A stretch of DNA of 64,000 nucleotides from Schistosoma haematobium (lineage: Eukaryota > Platyhelminthes > Trematoda > Strigeidida > Schistosomatidae): contig NC_067196.1 of the NCBI RefSeq assembly GCF_000699445.3, positions 86,046,364-86,110,363 on the forward strand, in the 5' to 3' direction. Numbering within the stretch: position 1 is the first letter of the stretch; the number at the start of each line of letters is the position of its first letter. Below the pieces are notes generated by a model. The model was given only the letters and a program-made list of their open reading frames with translations, did no database searches and was not told where the DNA came from. Below are positions 21,139 to 33,254 of the stretch, one piece after another. The position numbers were made by a program, and so were the translations under genes.

Positions 21139-23396
21139 GTAAGTTGTGAGAGTATAAAAGCTTTATTATTCAACCAAAAAATCTATGATTCACATCCTAA
21201 CATATTTTAGATTTAGTTATTCTTAATTTTAAATATTTGCATATTACTGGAATTCTGTAAAACTTTTGTTTATAGTTATCATATATGCGAATGTTAATGC
21301 ATCTAATATGATCACGGAGAGTGGATAGAGTCATCAGACTTCATATAAAATCTTTCATTGACAGACGTACGCTGTTCATAAAAGATACTTTGATCCATTG
21401 AAACGATGCTCACGATTTATTTATCAAATGGTTGCTTGTGAAACATGTGTTCTTCGATCTGGATGAGAAGTTTTTATTTTGTTCTGTATATCACTATTAG
21501 CCTCTCCTGTCGTAGAACTGAGATTCTCTACACCTTTTTCCCGAGCGCTTAATCAGTCCATCCTGATGCTCATATTTGTGACCAGTTCTAACCATAGACT
21601 TTTTATCTGTATAGACTTTTGCGTTCCCTCCAACTCTCTCGTTCATGTGATTGTCATATCTTTTCCGTACAGATTGATAAATCAGATCTATGTCGCGATA
21701 CGTCAGTTTATAACAAGTTGATATGAATACTGACCCACTAAAAATTCCGAAGCATTCTTAGAATCTCATCAATCCAGATTTTGATATATTCTTAATCAAA
21801 TTTATTTTCATCATTGTCTCTGTGCGCATCACTACCACTAATAACATATCATGTTGTTTCATTACAAACACATGTCTGTTTTATCCGTAAATTTTTTTCT
21901 TCATTGAATCAGTTTTGTTTTACATAGATCAATGAAAAAAGGGCTAATACTATTTTTTCAGTTCAAACATCAAATAACGGGACCTTAATTCAAGGCATTA
22001 GGGACGTAATAACAATTACTTTTTCGTTCGTATACTTAATGTTTTTCTTCCTTGGTTATCAGTGGTATATACCACTGTTCATTAAATATCTGTAGTTATG
22101 AATACAAGGATAGATTGGTGATTAATTAATAGAAAGAGATCTAAGGGTGGGCAAACCAAAACGTGATATCAATCCATGAGGTCATTGGAAGTTTGGCCTA
22201 ATCGTGTTGGTAGGTCTAGACTAGATGGTCAGCGCCTGAATGATTATGGAAACCAATAGTTGGAGACGTTGTGTAACATAGAGCCGAATCGGTTACAATA
22301 GTGAAAATGAATTCACTCTTTGACTACCTTTAGATCCTTAGTTCCAAAATCATCTTGTATTCTTTTTTTATTCAAGGAATTAGTGTTTTTATCTGGAATA
22401 ATGTCGTCTATAGCTAATTTTCTCTATCACCACTGACATTTTTTCTGTTTCTACTACTATGCTATTTTTACTGATAATTTCATTTTTCTGTGCTAACGTA
22501 GTGTGACAACTTGAACTAATGCACAAATATGTCAGGTTCTCCGTTACGAATAATTGACCGACTGATTCATTAGTAATGAACTTCAAAGAAATGTTAGTTC
22601 TGGTCAACAATATCTATCTTCTCCAGGAGTAAACAAGTTGACTATAGACATAATTTTTATACCTTAGTTATTGAGATGGTGGAGAAGATTTGTAGCTTAA
22701 GTGGATGGTTTTGATGATTATATCTATAGTTATATGTAAGTTAATATTATATTTCTTTAAATACTTTTTCATAACTCAAAATGATAGTAAAAAGAAAAGA
22801 CTGAACCAATTTGCGACGACTTTGATTGAGATCGAATAGTCGTTTTCGCAAAAGTGCTTTATGTATCAAATGATATGCAAGTTAACTCAGATGACGAGTC
22901 CCAAATAGAACCAAACGGAAATCCTGGATCCCACTTCTAGTCACCATCCATTTGTGCCTACAAATACTCGTGACTTAATGGCGATACCGAGAGAATCCTC
23001 ACAGGATGCACATATGCTTTTATATTGTATAGATAGACATTTAATGGGACACTAAGAATTAGATCCAGATAACTGTTTAGTCCTTGATTGCATTGTTAGT
23101 CAATGTATATTTACGTAATTCACAGGTCATTTTTGCTAGAGCTTGATGTTTAAACAAGTCTATGTCGCTGAAGCATGTAAATGCTATGAAAGCTTGTTAA
23201 CGAACCAGTTTCTATTATGGATTGAGCTAGTATGTCATGAGGACTAATCAATATAACATTACGATAATGCATATGAGCATTAATCAGAGGACCATTAGAA
23301 TACTGGGTTAACATAAATATAAAATCGATCGAGAAAGTTGAAGTGGAAATAAGGACTATTAGTAATAGGTCGCGTTTCTTTAGTCGGGCTAACCAA
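21139..23396. other. Intron of the coiled-coil gene, first part
   Basis: No coding exon was found here. The direct join from 21138 to the next exon is in frame only with the AAG acceptor at 23901; using the better CAG acceptor at 23908 would need an unseen small exon. 22140-22280 (GGGTGGGCAAACC... and TTGGAGACGTTGTG) resembles a common schistosome dispersed retroelement fragment. Confidence 0.4.
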
Positions 23397-23811
23397 TGTA
23401 GAACTATGGTCTACTATGATATTAGTACTGCTCTAATAATAGACTTAATCCTAAAATTGTAGATTTGTCATGATATAACTGCCTAATCTATAAGATCTTG
23501 CGTGGAAGTCACATCATTGTCTACACCAACTCACTGTATCATAGCAATTACCAATACATGATGAAGAACAAGCTTAGGCTAGAGAAGGAACAATATATTT
23601 ATTGTGAATAGAAGATATAAGGTAACATTCAGCAGAAACCACGCCTGCATGGCCGAGCCATGCCATTCGATAAACTCTAATCCATTCAACTCATTGTTCG
23701 CGCCTTCTCCATCGCTAGGTATTTCTCCGCGTTAAATATTGAATATCTATTTTCCGAGTAGTGTTGTGTTCAGCTTTGAAGATTGTGTGGTTATGGTCCA
23801 ATGCCACTACA
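23397..23811. mobile_element. Second copy of the 401-bp LTR-like repeat
   Basis: 415 bp, colinear and similar throughout to 6979-7379, with the same TGTAG...CTACA ends. The flanks CCAA and CTAC do not form a target duplication. The copy is either older or has recombined. It lies inside the coiled-coil gene's intron, just upstream of the next exon. Confidence 0.55.
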
Positions 23812-23901
23812 CTACTGTTTAGCTTAAGAAAATTTCACACTACTACAATGTTGATATAGTTCCATGGATCGATGAATTTCATTGGTTTTTCGAAATTTAA
23901 G

Positions 23902-24150
23902 TTTTCAGATGACTATGAAGTTGATAATCACTTGAAAAATAATCACTTTACAGAACATAATTCTAAAGACTTAGATTTACCCCACATTGGTTATACACGC
24001 CAACGTCAGTCTACATTGGAAAAAATTCTCTTACGTCAAGAAGAGGCTAAAGCACGACGCGAACTACGACAAAAAGAATTAGAATCTCGTCGTATTCTTG
24101 AAGCTACTAATCGTCAAATAAAAGCACAAATTTTGTACAAAGCAAAACAG
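23902..24150 (+). CDS. CCDC191-like coiled-coil protein, second visible exon
   Basis: Reads SDDYEVDNHL..., then HIGYTRQRQSTLEKILLRQEEAKARR and a Glu/Arg/Lys-rich coiled coil to the donor CAAAACAG/GTATAT. Phase is 0 at the 3' end and joins exactly to the next exon. The start is uncertain between 23902 (AAG acceptor, frame kept) and 23909 (TTTTCAG acceptor, needs a missing exon). The LEKLL.RQEEAK.RR style matches the central coiled coil of CCDC191-type proteins. Confidence 0.65.
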
Positions 24151-25471
24151 GTATATATTTTTGATCATACATTTTTATATTATAATTATCTCTTATAGAA
24201 AACTCAATGCACCGCTTTTGATTTTTTACTATTCTGTGCATGTATGTGTGGAAATTTATTTATTGTCATCTTTCATGTAGTTTATGACAAATAGTTCAGC
24301 TAATAAACATAATAAATAATTTCAAAAGTTTATACAGCATTTATGTTTTCCACAGTTTTATTTAATTCTAAACATCAAAACTTGTTTATCATTAGGTTAT
24401 AGACTGAAGTTTGTTTTGTAGTTTCCTATTACTTCAGAACAGTTCATCCACATCCATCCGTTACACTTCTATAAATCTTGAAGATCTTATGACCTTATAT
24501 CCTAAAGATAGTTTACGCTACGGATTTAAATGAGGTGAAGATAGACTAAAAGCTAGGAAACACTGGATAACTGATGATTCAATTCAAGAACTCTAGGTTT
24601 CACAGTTAGCATGTTACATGTAGACTTCTGGATTATTACTCAGCTATCCATGTTTTTGGTTGGTGATGTAGTACAGGATTCATCAGATAGTGTTGGAAGG
24701 TATCCGCCTCATACATGACAAAATTGAACTTCACTAATCACAATTTTCAGTACGAAATCCGGAAGTTTGTCATAAAACAGGTCACTAGGGATTGTCTAAA
24801 GGTCCAGAATTAAATTGTAAGCCAGGCCACAGGTACACAATGGCAATGAGTCCCACAGTGGAATAAACAGATATCAGGTGCTCTGTGGCCTCCGTTATCT
24901 CTCTTGCTAGTGTTTATTCACCACAATAACTATTATCCAATTAAACTAATCTCAACAAATCTATTCGTTCCACGTTTTCTCAGATTTTTCTTCTTGACTT
25001 TATTACATGTTTACCCAAGTTTTTTTAATTTTATGATAATATTGTGAAGTGTTAGAAAGAAACATTTTTATTAGGCGTGATTTTTGCATCAAATTTACTT
25101 CCTTCACGCCGCTCTCAAATAAGAATTTAGATTCGGCTAGAAAAGAAAGATGACGTCAGGTTGGATGATTTTGGAAATTTACAGTAAAACGTAGGAAAGT
25201 TAATCGTTGTTATTGTGATTACAACCAAAGGCGTTATCAATGGGTTCGATAGGCAGTTATGATGAAAAAATATCGATCTATACGTCAATATGTTTGGGAA
25301 AACAATTTCAAGGTATAACATTGTGTCTTACAGAAAATCATGCATAGAAAAGATTGAAAATTTCTTAAACACTCTCACTTTCTCTCTACATGTATGCAGA
25401 TATATATAAAAATAGGACTTTTTAATTAAATTCGCCAATAATTTCTACTAAATTGTTTTCAATGAACATAG
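24151..25471. other. Intron of the coiled-coil gene
   Basis: 1.3 kb. The stretch 24640-24960 is less AT-rich and may be an old dispersed repeat; nothing else recognised. Confidence 0.5.
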
Positions 25472-25581
25472 GACGAAAAAATGAGGCAAGCAGAAGAAAG
25501 ACGGGAAGAAGAACTAATTAACCAGGAGATGGTTCGAATTCGCAAAGAATTAGAAGAAAAACAGGCAGCGAAAAACTACAG
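25472..25581 (+). CDS. CCDC191-like coiled-coil protein, exon before the giant intron
   Basis: Acceptor AACATAG, donor CTACAG/GTGGGG. 36 codons plus two bases (DEKMRQAEERREEELINQ...KQAAKNY, then AG). It is almost wholly charged coiled coil. It starts in phase 0, matching the previous exon, and ends in phase 2. The split Arg codon is completed by the first base of the exon at 61615. Confidence 0.75.
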
Positions 25582-26458
25582 GTGGGGTGGCAAAATGTAA
25601 TCTTAAAAAATTACCATAATGAATAGTAAAAAACATGAAAACTGATAGTACACGTTTGCGAAGGTTGCTAAAAATTTGGTTGAGAAAACACATCGATTGG
25701 AGTAAGAAAAATAGAGAAAGCAATAAAAAGGGACGGCAAATACGTGCAGTTACAGTTAACAAAACTCGTGCACAATAAGGCTTCATATCGTTAGACAACA
25801 AACGAAAATGAAAATACTCGAGTCAGAAAAATATGATTTTAGCTGATAGTTCTTATCCTAATGTGACTGTTACTAATCAAAATGGTCAGAGATCGTGGTG
25901 AAATGATTCAAGTAGAGCCTCAGTATATTCATGCGTGCAGTGATTGACACGGACAGAATATCTTGTAGTTATGAATGTATATACATGTATCTATATATAC
26001 ACGAATCAATATATGTGTAGATATTTCCATCTATATAGATATAGATATATAGAAGTGCAGAATGTATTTGTAGCAATTGACGAAGCATAGAGCGAATTGT
26101 TGGGGTGTTCGTTGATAAGGATAATGAATGGGTTGGTGTGATTCGGAGGTGTCTGTAGTAAGTGAGAATATGTTGATGTTACTTGATAATATGTGTGATT
26201 TTCAGGTGTCGTGCTAGTTATGTGGTAGTCGAAGTTGTAGTGTCGGTGTTTGTTGTTGATGTATAAATGTGGTGTTTGTAAGAGTGGATGGAGTCAGTTG
26301 TAGGACGTGGATTGTTTGTGTTTGTTTTGAGGTGATGTTGTGTGAGTGTGAGTGTGAGTGTGAGTGCGTGTGTGTGTGTGCGTGTGTGTGGAGGTGGTTG
26401 TAGTAGGATATTTGTGAGTTGTATTGTGATGAGTTTGGTGTTGGTGGCAGACTGATGC

Positions 26459-26531
26459 GCCTCCATAGCTCAGTGGATAGAGCACTGGTCTAGTAAACCA
26501 GGGGTCGGGAGTTCGATCCTCCCTGGAGGCA
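26459..26531 (+). tRNA. tRNA-Thr(AGT), copy 1
   Basis: 73 nt with all four arms paired: acceptor GCCTCCA/TGGAGGC (7 of 7), D stem GCTC/GAGC, anticodon stem CTGGT/ACCAG with loop CTAGTAA (anticodon AGT), variable GGGTC, T stem GGGAG/CTCCC with loop TTCGATC, discriminator A. Box A TAGCTCAGTGG and box B GTTCGATCC are canonical. There is no intron. A34 would be read as inosine, decoding ACU/ACC/ACA. First TTTT is at 26580-26583, 48 nt past the gene. The unit has 4 GAGT and 14 AG repeats. Private variants: CACTGCG downstream and GTGATTG near the unit start. Confidence 0.97.
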
Positions 26532-26579
26532 GTGTGTTTGCAACCACTGCGAATTGAGATCATGTTCCAGTCGTGCTAA

Positions 26580-26583
26580 TTTT
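26580..26583 (+). terminator. Candidate Pol III terminator TTTT (copy 1; same in copies 2-13)
   Basis: The first run of four T after the tRNA, 48 nt past its end; only TTT occurs earlier. It corresponds to tRNA start +121 in every unit. The next run is TTTTT about 390 nt past the tRNA (26922-26926 in copy 1). Confidence 0.5.
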
Positions 26584-26868
26584 ACTAACTGTCACCACTG
26601 ATCACCAACCGTGACGAAACACACTCGTCCCTGTTCAACTCGAAACTCACAAGTTCACATACAAGTAGGCATCGACTCCAGTCAACTAAACCACTTACAA
26701 GACGATCAATCAATTGGAACACCGGAGCTGATGATATTATATACCCAGCTGTCAACAGCACCGTCATAGTCTATCGTCAGTTGGACTCAGTGGAAATAAT
26801 TGAGGAGCTCCCGTCCGGTTAATTCTAACACGAACTCATTCAACGAGAAGCGTTGAATGTTGAGCAAT

Positions 26869-26903
<35 letters not shown>

Positions 26904-27112
26904 CGTACCACCGGAAACCTGTTTTTCACTCGACTCAGATACACTTGGAGCATATCATGTGAGATTATTATCTCGACAGAATTGTGCAACTGTTTGTGTA
27001 CTTCGGCGACACTTTTGTCAGGGGTTAGGTGTCGACCTGTTGAAGAGTGGATAGTGGAGCTGAGCATTCGGTAGGTTGGTTTGCATGGTGATGCGACTTT
27101 CTCTCTCCCCAG

Positions 27113-27344
27113 AACAGTTCGTCTACACAAACATTTGACAGATATTCTCAGACACACGCGACACAAATGGATAGGTTCTGATGAGGCTTGTTGGTAAAAC
27201 AGAGTTTAGACGGTCTGCATAGACCACGGAAGAAGTGAACATCAGTTGTCACAGGCTTCTCCACGGATTGCCACCACGTCGTCATCTGGTCTGCATGAGA
27301 CGTTCGTCAGTGATCTTCCGTGTCTGGTAGGATTAGGGTTTCAG
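27113..27344 (+). other. Exon-like segment of the unit (shown for copy 1)
   Basis: Bounded by TTTCTCTCTCCCCAG on the left and TTTCAG/GTGAGTG on the right, near-ideal 3' and 5' splice signals on the host-gene strand. The 232 nt have stops in all three plus frames, so any exon would be non-coding. It contains a hairpin GGTCT-GCAT-AGACC (27212-27225) and distant complementary 9-mers CACGGAAGA / TCTTCCGTG (27225-27233, 27314-27322). The segment recurs in every unit. Function is unknown. Confidence 0.35.
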
Positions 27345-28162
27345 GTGAGTGTGTGAAACGTATGCGCTAATACGAGCTAGTCATGTGAGCAGCCGTTTCA
27401 GGTTGGCTTGTGTTGCAGCATGACAACTTGTTGTGGAATTACGAGACACATGACGATGGTCAGATATCAGTCTGTCTATGAATTGGCGAGCTCGGTGTGA
27501 CGCATTTCGTTCTGAATTTGCTCGTGTCTTTAGAACATGGGATTTGCGGATTGTTATTATCCAACTGTGACTGTTACTAATCAAAATGGTCAGAGATCGT
27601 GGTGAAATGATTCAAGTAGAGCCTCAGTATATTCATGCGTGCAGTAATTGACACGGACAGAATATCTTGTAGTTATGAATGTATATACATGTATCTATAT
27701 ATACACGAATCAATATATGTGTAGATATTTCCATCTATATAGATATAGATATATAGAAGTGCAGAATGTATTTGTAGCAATTGACGAAGCATAGAGCGAA
27801 TTGTTGGGGTGTTCGTTGATAAGGATAATGAATGGGTTGGTGTGATTCGGAGGTGTCTGTAGTAAGTGAGAATATGTTGATGTTACTTGATAATATGTGT
27901 GATTTTCAGGTGTCGTGCTAGTTATGTGGTAGTCGAAGTTGTAGTGTCGGTGTTTGTTGTTGATGTATAAATGTGGTGTTTGTAAGAGTGGATGGAGTCA
28001 GTTGTAGGACGTGGATTGTTTGTGTTTGTTTTGAGGTGATGTTGTGTGAGTGTGAGTGTGAGTGTGAGTGCGTGTGTGTGTGTGCGTGTGTGTGGAGGTG
28101 GTTGTAGTAGGATATTTGTGAGTTGTATTGTGATGAGTTTGGTGTTGGTGGCAGACTGATGC

Positions 28163-28235
28163 GCCTCCATAGCTCAGTGGATAGAGCACTGGTCTAGTAA
28201 ACCAGGGGTCGGGAGTTCGATCCTCCCTGGAGGCA
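28163..28235 (+). tRNA. tRNA-Thr(AGT), copy 2
   Basis: Same 73 nt as copy 1. TTTT at 28284-28287; 4 GAGT, 14 AG; GAATGGG allele. Confidence 0.97.
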
Positions 28236-28572
28236 GTGTGTTTGCAACCACTTCGAATTGAGATCATGTTCCAGTCGTGCTAATTTTACTAACTGTCACC
28301 ACTGATCACCAACCGTGACGAAACACACTCGTCCCTGTTCAACTCGAAACTCACAAGTTCACATACAAGTAGGCATCGACTCCAGTCAACTAAACCACTT
28401 ACAAGACGATCAATCAATTGGAACACCGGAGCTGATGATATTATATACCCAGCTGTCAACAGCACCGTCATAGTCTATCGTCAGTTGGACTCAGTGGAAA
28501 TAATTGAGGAGCTCCCGTCCGGTTAATTCTAACACGAACTCATTCAACGAGAAGCGTTGAATGTTGAGCAAT

Positions 28573-28607
<35 letters not shown>

Positions 28608-29866
28608 CGTACCACCGGAAACCTGTTTTTCACTCGACTCAGATACACTTGGAGCATATCATGTGAGATTATTATCTCGACAGAATTGTGCAACTGTTTG
28701 TGTACTTCGGCGACACTTTTGTCAGGGGTTAGGTGTCGACCTGTTGAAGAGTGGATAGTGGAGCTGAGCATTCGGTAGGTTGGTTTGCATGGTGATGCGA
28801 CTTTCTCTCTCCCCAGAACAGTTCGTCTACACAAACATTTGACAGATATTCTCAGACACACGCGACACAAATGGATAGGTTCTGATGAGGCTTGTTGGTA
28901 AAACAGAGTTTAGACGGTCTGCATAGACCACGGAAGAAGTGAACATCAGTTGTCACAGGCTTCTCCACGGATTGCCACCACGTCGTCATCTGGTCTGCAT
29001 GAGACGTTCGTCAGTGATCTTCCGTGTCTGGTAGGATTAGGGTTTCAGGTGAGTGTGTGAAACGTATGCGCTAATACGAGCTAGTCATGTGAGCAGCCGT
29101 TTCAGGTTGGCTTGTGTTGCAGCATGACAACTTGTTGTGGAATTACGAGACACATGACGATGGTCAGATATCAGTCTGTCTATGAATTGGCGAGCTCGGT
29201 GTGACGCATTTCGTTCTGAATTTGCTCGTGTCTTTAGAACATGGGATTTGCGGATTGTTATTATCCAACTGTGACTGTTACTAATCAAAATGGTCAGAGA
29301 TCGTGGTGAAATGATTCAAGTAGAGCCTCAGTATATTCATGCGTGCAGTAATTGACACGGACAGAATATCTTGTAGTTATGAATGTATATACATGTATCT
29401 ATATATACACGAATCAATATATGTGTAGATATTTCCATCTATATAGATATAGATATATAGAAGTGCAGAATGTATTTGTAGCAATTGACGAAGCATAGAG
29501 CGAATTGTTGGGGTGTTCGTTGATAAGGATAATGAATGAGTTGGTGTGATTCGGAGGTGTCTGTAGTAAGTGAGAATATGTTGATGTTACTTGATAATAT
29601 GTGTGATTTTCAGGTGTCGTGCTAGTTATGTGGTAGTCGAAGTTGTAGTGTCGGTGTTTGTTGTTGATGTATAAATGTGGTGTTCGTAAGAGTGGATGGA
29701 GTCAGTTGTAGGACGTGGATTGTTTGTGTTTGTTTTGAGGTGATGTTGTGTGAGTGTGAGTGTGAGTGTGAGTGCGTGTGTGTGTGTGCGTGTGTGTGGA
29801 GGTGGTTGTAGTAGGATATTTGTGAGTTGTATTGTGATGAGTTTGGTGTTGGTGGCAGACTGATGC

Positions 29867-29939
29867 GCCTCCATAGCTCAGTGGATAGAGCACTGGTCTA
29901 GTAAACCAGGGGTCGGGAGTTCGATCCTCCCTGGAGGCA
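29867..29939 (+). tRNA. tRNA-Thr(AGT), copy 3
   Basis: TTTT at 29988-29991; 4 GAGT, 12 AG; GAATGAG allele; private GTTCGTAAG upstream. Confidence 0.97.
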
Positions 29940-31562
29940 GTGTGTTTGCAACCACTTCGAATTGAGATCATGTTCCAGTCGTGCTAATTTTACTAACTGT
30001 CACCACTGATCACCAACCGTGACGAAACACACTCGTCCCTGTTCAACTCGAAACTCACAAGTTCACATACAAGTAGGCATCGACTCCAGTCAACTAAACC
30101 ACTTACAAGACGATCAATCAATTGGAACACCGGAGCTGATGATATTATATACCCAGCTGTCAACAGCACCGTCATAGTCTATCGTCAGTTGGACTCAGTG
30201 GAAATAATTGAGGAGCTCCCGTCCGGTTAATTCTAACACGAACTCATTCAACGAGAAGCGTTGAATGTTGAGCAATGCACAGAGAGAGAGAGAGAGAGAG
30301 AGAGGAGCGTACCACCGGAAACCTGTTTTTCACTCGACTCAGATACACTTGGAGCATATCATGTGAGATTATTATCTCGACAGAATTGTGCAACTGTTTG
30401 TGTACTTCGGCGACACTTTTGTCAGGGGTTAGGTGTCGACCTGTTGAAGAGTGGATAGTGGAGCTGAGCATTCGGTAGGTTGGTTTGCATGGTGATGCGA
30501 CTTTCTCTCTCCCCAGAACAGTTCGTCTACACAAACATTTGACAGATATTCTCAGACACACGCGACACAAATGGATAGGTTCTGATGAGGCTTGTTGGTA
30601 AAACAGAGTTTAGACGGTCTGCATAGACCACGGAAGAAGTGAACATCAGTTGTCACAGGCTTCTCCACGGATTGCCACCACGTCGTCATCTGGTCTGCAT
30701 GAGACGTTCGTCAGTGATCTTCCGTGTCTGGTAGGATTAGGGTTTCAGGTGAGTGTGTGAAACGTATGCGCTAATACGAGCTAGTCATGTGAGCAGCCGT
30801 TTCAGGTTGGCTTGTGTTGCAGCATGACAACTTGTTGTGGAATTACGAGACACATGACGATGGTCAGATATCAGTCTGTCTATGAATTGGCGAGCTCGGT
30901 GTGACGCATTTCGTTCTGAATTTGCTCGTGTCTTTAGAACATGGGATTTGCGGATTGTTATTATCCAACTGTGACTGTTACTAATCAAAATGGTCAGAGA
31001 TCGTGGTGAAATGATTCAAGTAGAGCCTCAGTATATTCATGCGTGCAGTAATTGACACGGACAGAATATCTTGTAGTTATGAATGTATATACATGTATCT
31101 ATATATACACGAATCAATATATGTGTAGATATTTCCATCTATATAGATATAGATATATAGAAGTGCAGAATGTATTTGTAGCAATTGACGAAGCATAGAG
31201 CGAATTGTTGGGGTGTTCGTTGATAAGGATAATGAATGAGTTGGTGTGATTCGGAGGTGTCTGTAGTAAGTGAGAATATGTTGATGTTACTTGATAATAT
31301 GTGTGATTTTCAGGTGTCGTGCTAGTTATGTGGTAGTCGAAGTTGTAGTGTCGGTGTTTGTTGTTGATGTATAAATGTGGTGTTTGTAAGAGTGGATGGA
31401 GTCAGTTGTAGGACGTGGATTGTTTGTGTTTGTTTTGAGGTGATGTTGTGTGAGTGTGAGTGTGAGTGTGAGTGCGTGTGTGTGCGTGTGTGTGGAGGTG
31501 GTTGTAGTAGGATATTTGTGAGTTGTATTGTGATGAGTTTGGTGTTGGTGGCAGACTGATGC

Positions 31563-31635
31563 GCCTCCATAGCTCAGTGGATAGAGCACTGGTCTAGTAA
31601 ACCAGGGGTCGGGAGTTCGATCCTCCCTGGAGGCA
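31563..31635 (+). tRNA. tRNA-Thr(AGT), copy 4
   Basis: TTTT at 31684-31687; 4 GAGT with a shortened GT run, 12 AG; GAATGAG allele. Confidence 0.97.
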
Positions 31636-33254
31636 GTGTGTTTGCAACCACTTCGAATTGAGATCATGTTCCAGTCGTGCTAATTTTACTAACTGTCACC
31701 ACTGATCACCAACCGTGACGAAACACACTCGTCCCTGTTCAACTCGAAACTCACAAGTTCACATACAAGTAGGCATCGACTCCAGTCAACTAAACCACTT
31801 ACAAGACGATCAATCAATTGGAACACCGGAGCTGATGATATTATATACCCAGCTGTCAACAGCACCGTCATAGTCTATCGTCAGTTGGACTCAGTGGAAA
31901 TAATTGAGGAGCTCCCGTCCGGTTAATTCTAACACGAACTCATTCAACGAGAAGCGTTGAATGTTGAGCAATGCACAGAGAGAGAGAGAGAGAGAGAGAG
32001 GAGCGTACCACCGGAAACCTGTTTTTCACTCGACTCAGATACACTTGGAGCATATCATGTGAGATTATTATCTCGACAGAATTGTGCAACTGTTTGTGTA
32101 CTTCGGCGACACTTTTGTCAGGGGTTAGGTGTCGACCTGTTGAAGAGTGGATAGTGGAGCTGAGCATTCGGTAGGTTGGTTTGCATGGTGATGCGACTTT
32201 CTCTCTCCCCAGAACAGTTCGTCTACACAAACATTTGACAGATATTCTCAGACACACGCGACACAAATGGATAGGTTCTGATGAGGCTTGTTGGTAAAAC
32301 AGAGTTTAGACGGTCTGCATAGACCACGGAAGAAGTGAACATCAGTTGTCACAGGCTTCTCCACGGATTGCCACCACGTCGTCATCTGGTCTGCATGAGA
32401 CGTTCGTCAGTGATCTTCCGTGTCTGGTAGGATTAGGGTTTCAGGTGAGTGTGTGAAACGTATGCGCTAATACGAGCTAGTCATGTGAGCAGCCGTTTCA
32501 GGTTGGCTTGTGTTGCAGCATGACAACTTGTTGTGGAATTACGAGACACATGACGATGGTCAGATATCAGTCTGTCTATGAATTGGCGAGCTCGGTGTGA
32601 CGCATTTCGTTCTGAATTTGCTCGTGTCTTTAGAACATGGGATTTGCGGATTGTTATTATCCAACTGTGACTGTTACTAATCAAAATGGTCAGAGATCGT
32701 GGTGAAATGATTCAAGTAGAGCCTCAGTATATTCATGCGTGCAGTAATTGACACGGACAGAATATCTTGTAGTTATGAATGTATATACATGTATCTATAT
32801 ATACACGAATCAATATATGTGTAGATATTTCCATCTATATAGATATAGATATATAGAAGTGCAGAATGTATTTGTAGCAATTGACGAAGCATAGAGCGAA
32901 TTGTTGGGGTGTTCGTTGATAAGGATAATGAATGAGTTGGTGTGATTCGGAGGTGTCTGTAGTAAGTGAGAATATGTTGATGTTACTTGATAATATGTGT
33001 GATTTTCAGGTGTCGTGCTAGTTATGTGGTAGTCGAAGTTGTAGTGTCGGTGTTTGTTGTTGATGTATAAATGTGGTGTTTGTAAGAGTGGATGGAGTCA
33101 GTTGTAGGACGTGGATTGTTTGTGTTTGTTTTGAGGTGATGTTGTGTGAGTGTGAGTGTGAGTGCGTGTGTGTGTGCGTGTGTGTGGAGGTGGTTGTAGT
33201 AGGATATTTGTGAGTTGTATTGTGATGAGTTTGGTGTTGGTGGCAGACTGATGC

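Noticed and set aside
26000..26060. AT palindromic stretch (TATATAGATATAGATATATA) as an origin of replication or cruciform
   Set aside because: Simple-sequence DNA; no further element supports an origin, although it recurs in every unit.
26294..26563. Repeated minus-strand ORFs of 80-113 codons in every unit (including a TASREDRTPDPWFTRPV stretch)
   Set aside because: The middle is the antisense of the tRNA gene and the Thr/His-rich part is the complement of the GT microsatellite. The length changes with repeat number. Such ORFs are well-known false proteins over tRNA genes.
26609..26618. AACCGTGACG in the unit resembling the start of the schistosome spliced leader
   Set aside because: Only about 10 bases match, there is no GT donor at the right distance and no Sm-site-like tract. 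It is not an SL RNA gene.
26853..27074. Plus-strand ORFs with an Arg-Glu repeat and minus-strand ORFs with a Ser-Leu repeat in each unit
   Set aside because: They are translations of the AG dinucleotide tract in different frames, and their start and frame shift between units.
27178..27186. CTGATGAG in the unit suggesting a hammerhead
   Set aside because: No GAAA core follows a stem II, and no cleavage triplet with a pairing stem I was found.
27332..27340. TTAGGG within each unit as telomeric repeat
   Set aside because: It is a single hexamer, not tandem, so chance.
27381..27584. 67-codon minus-strand ORF and the 60-codon ORF at 26585-26767, both repeated in every unit
   Set aside because: Conservation equals that of the whole unit, so it gives no evidence of coding. 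There is no domain, no start context and no splice evidence.
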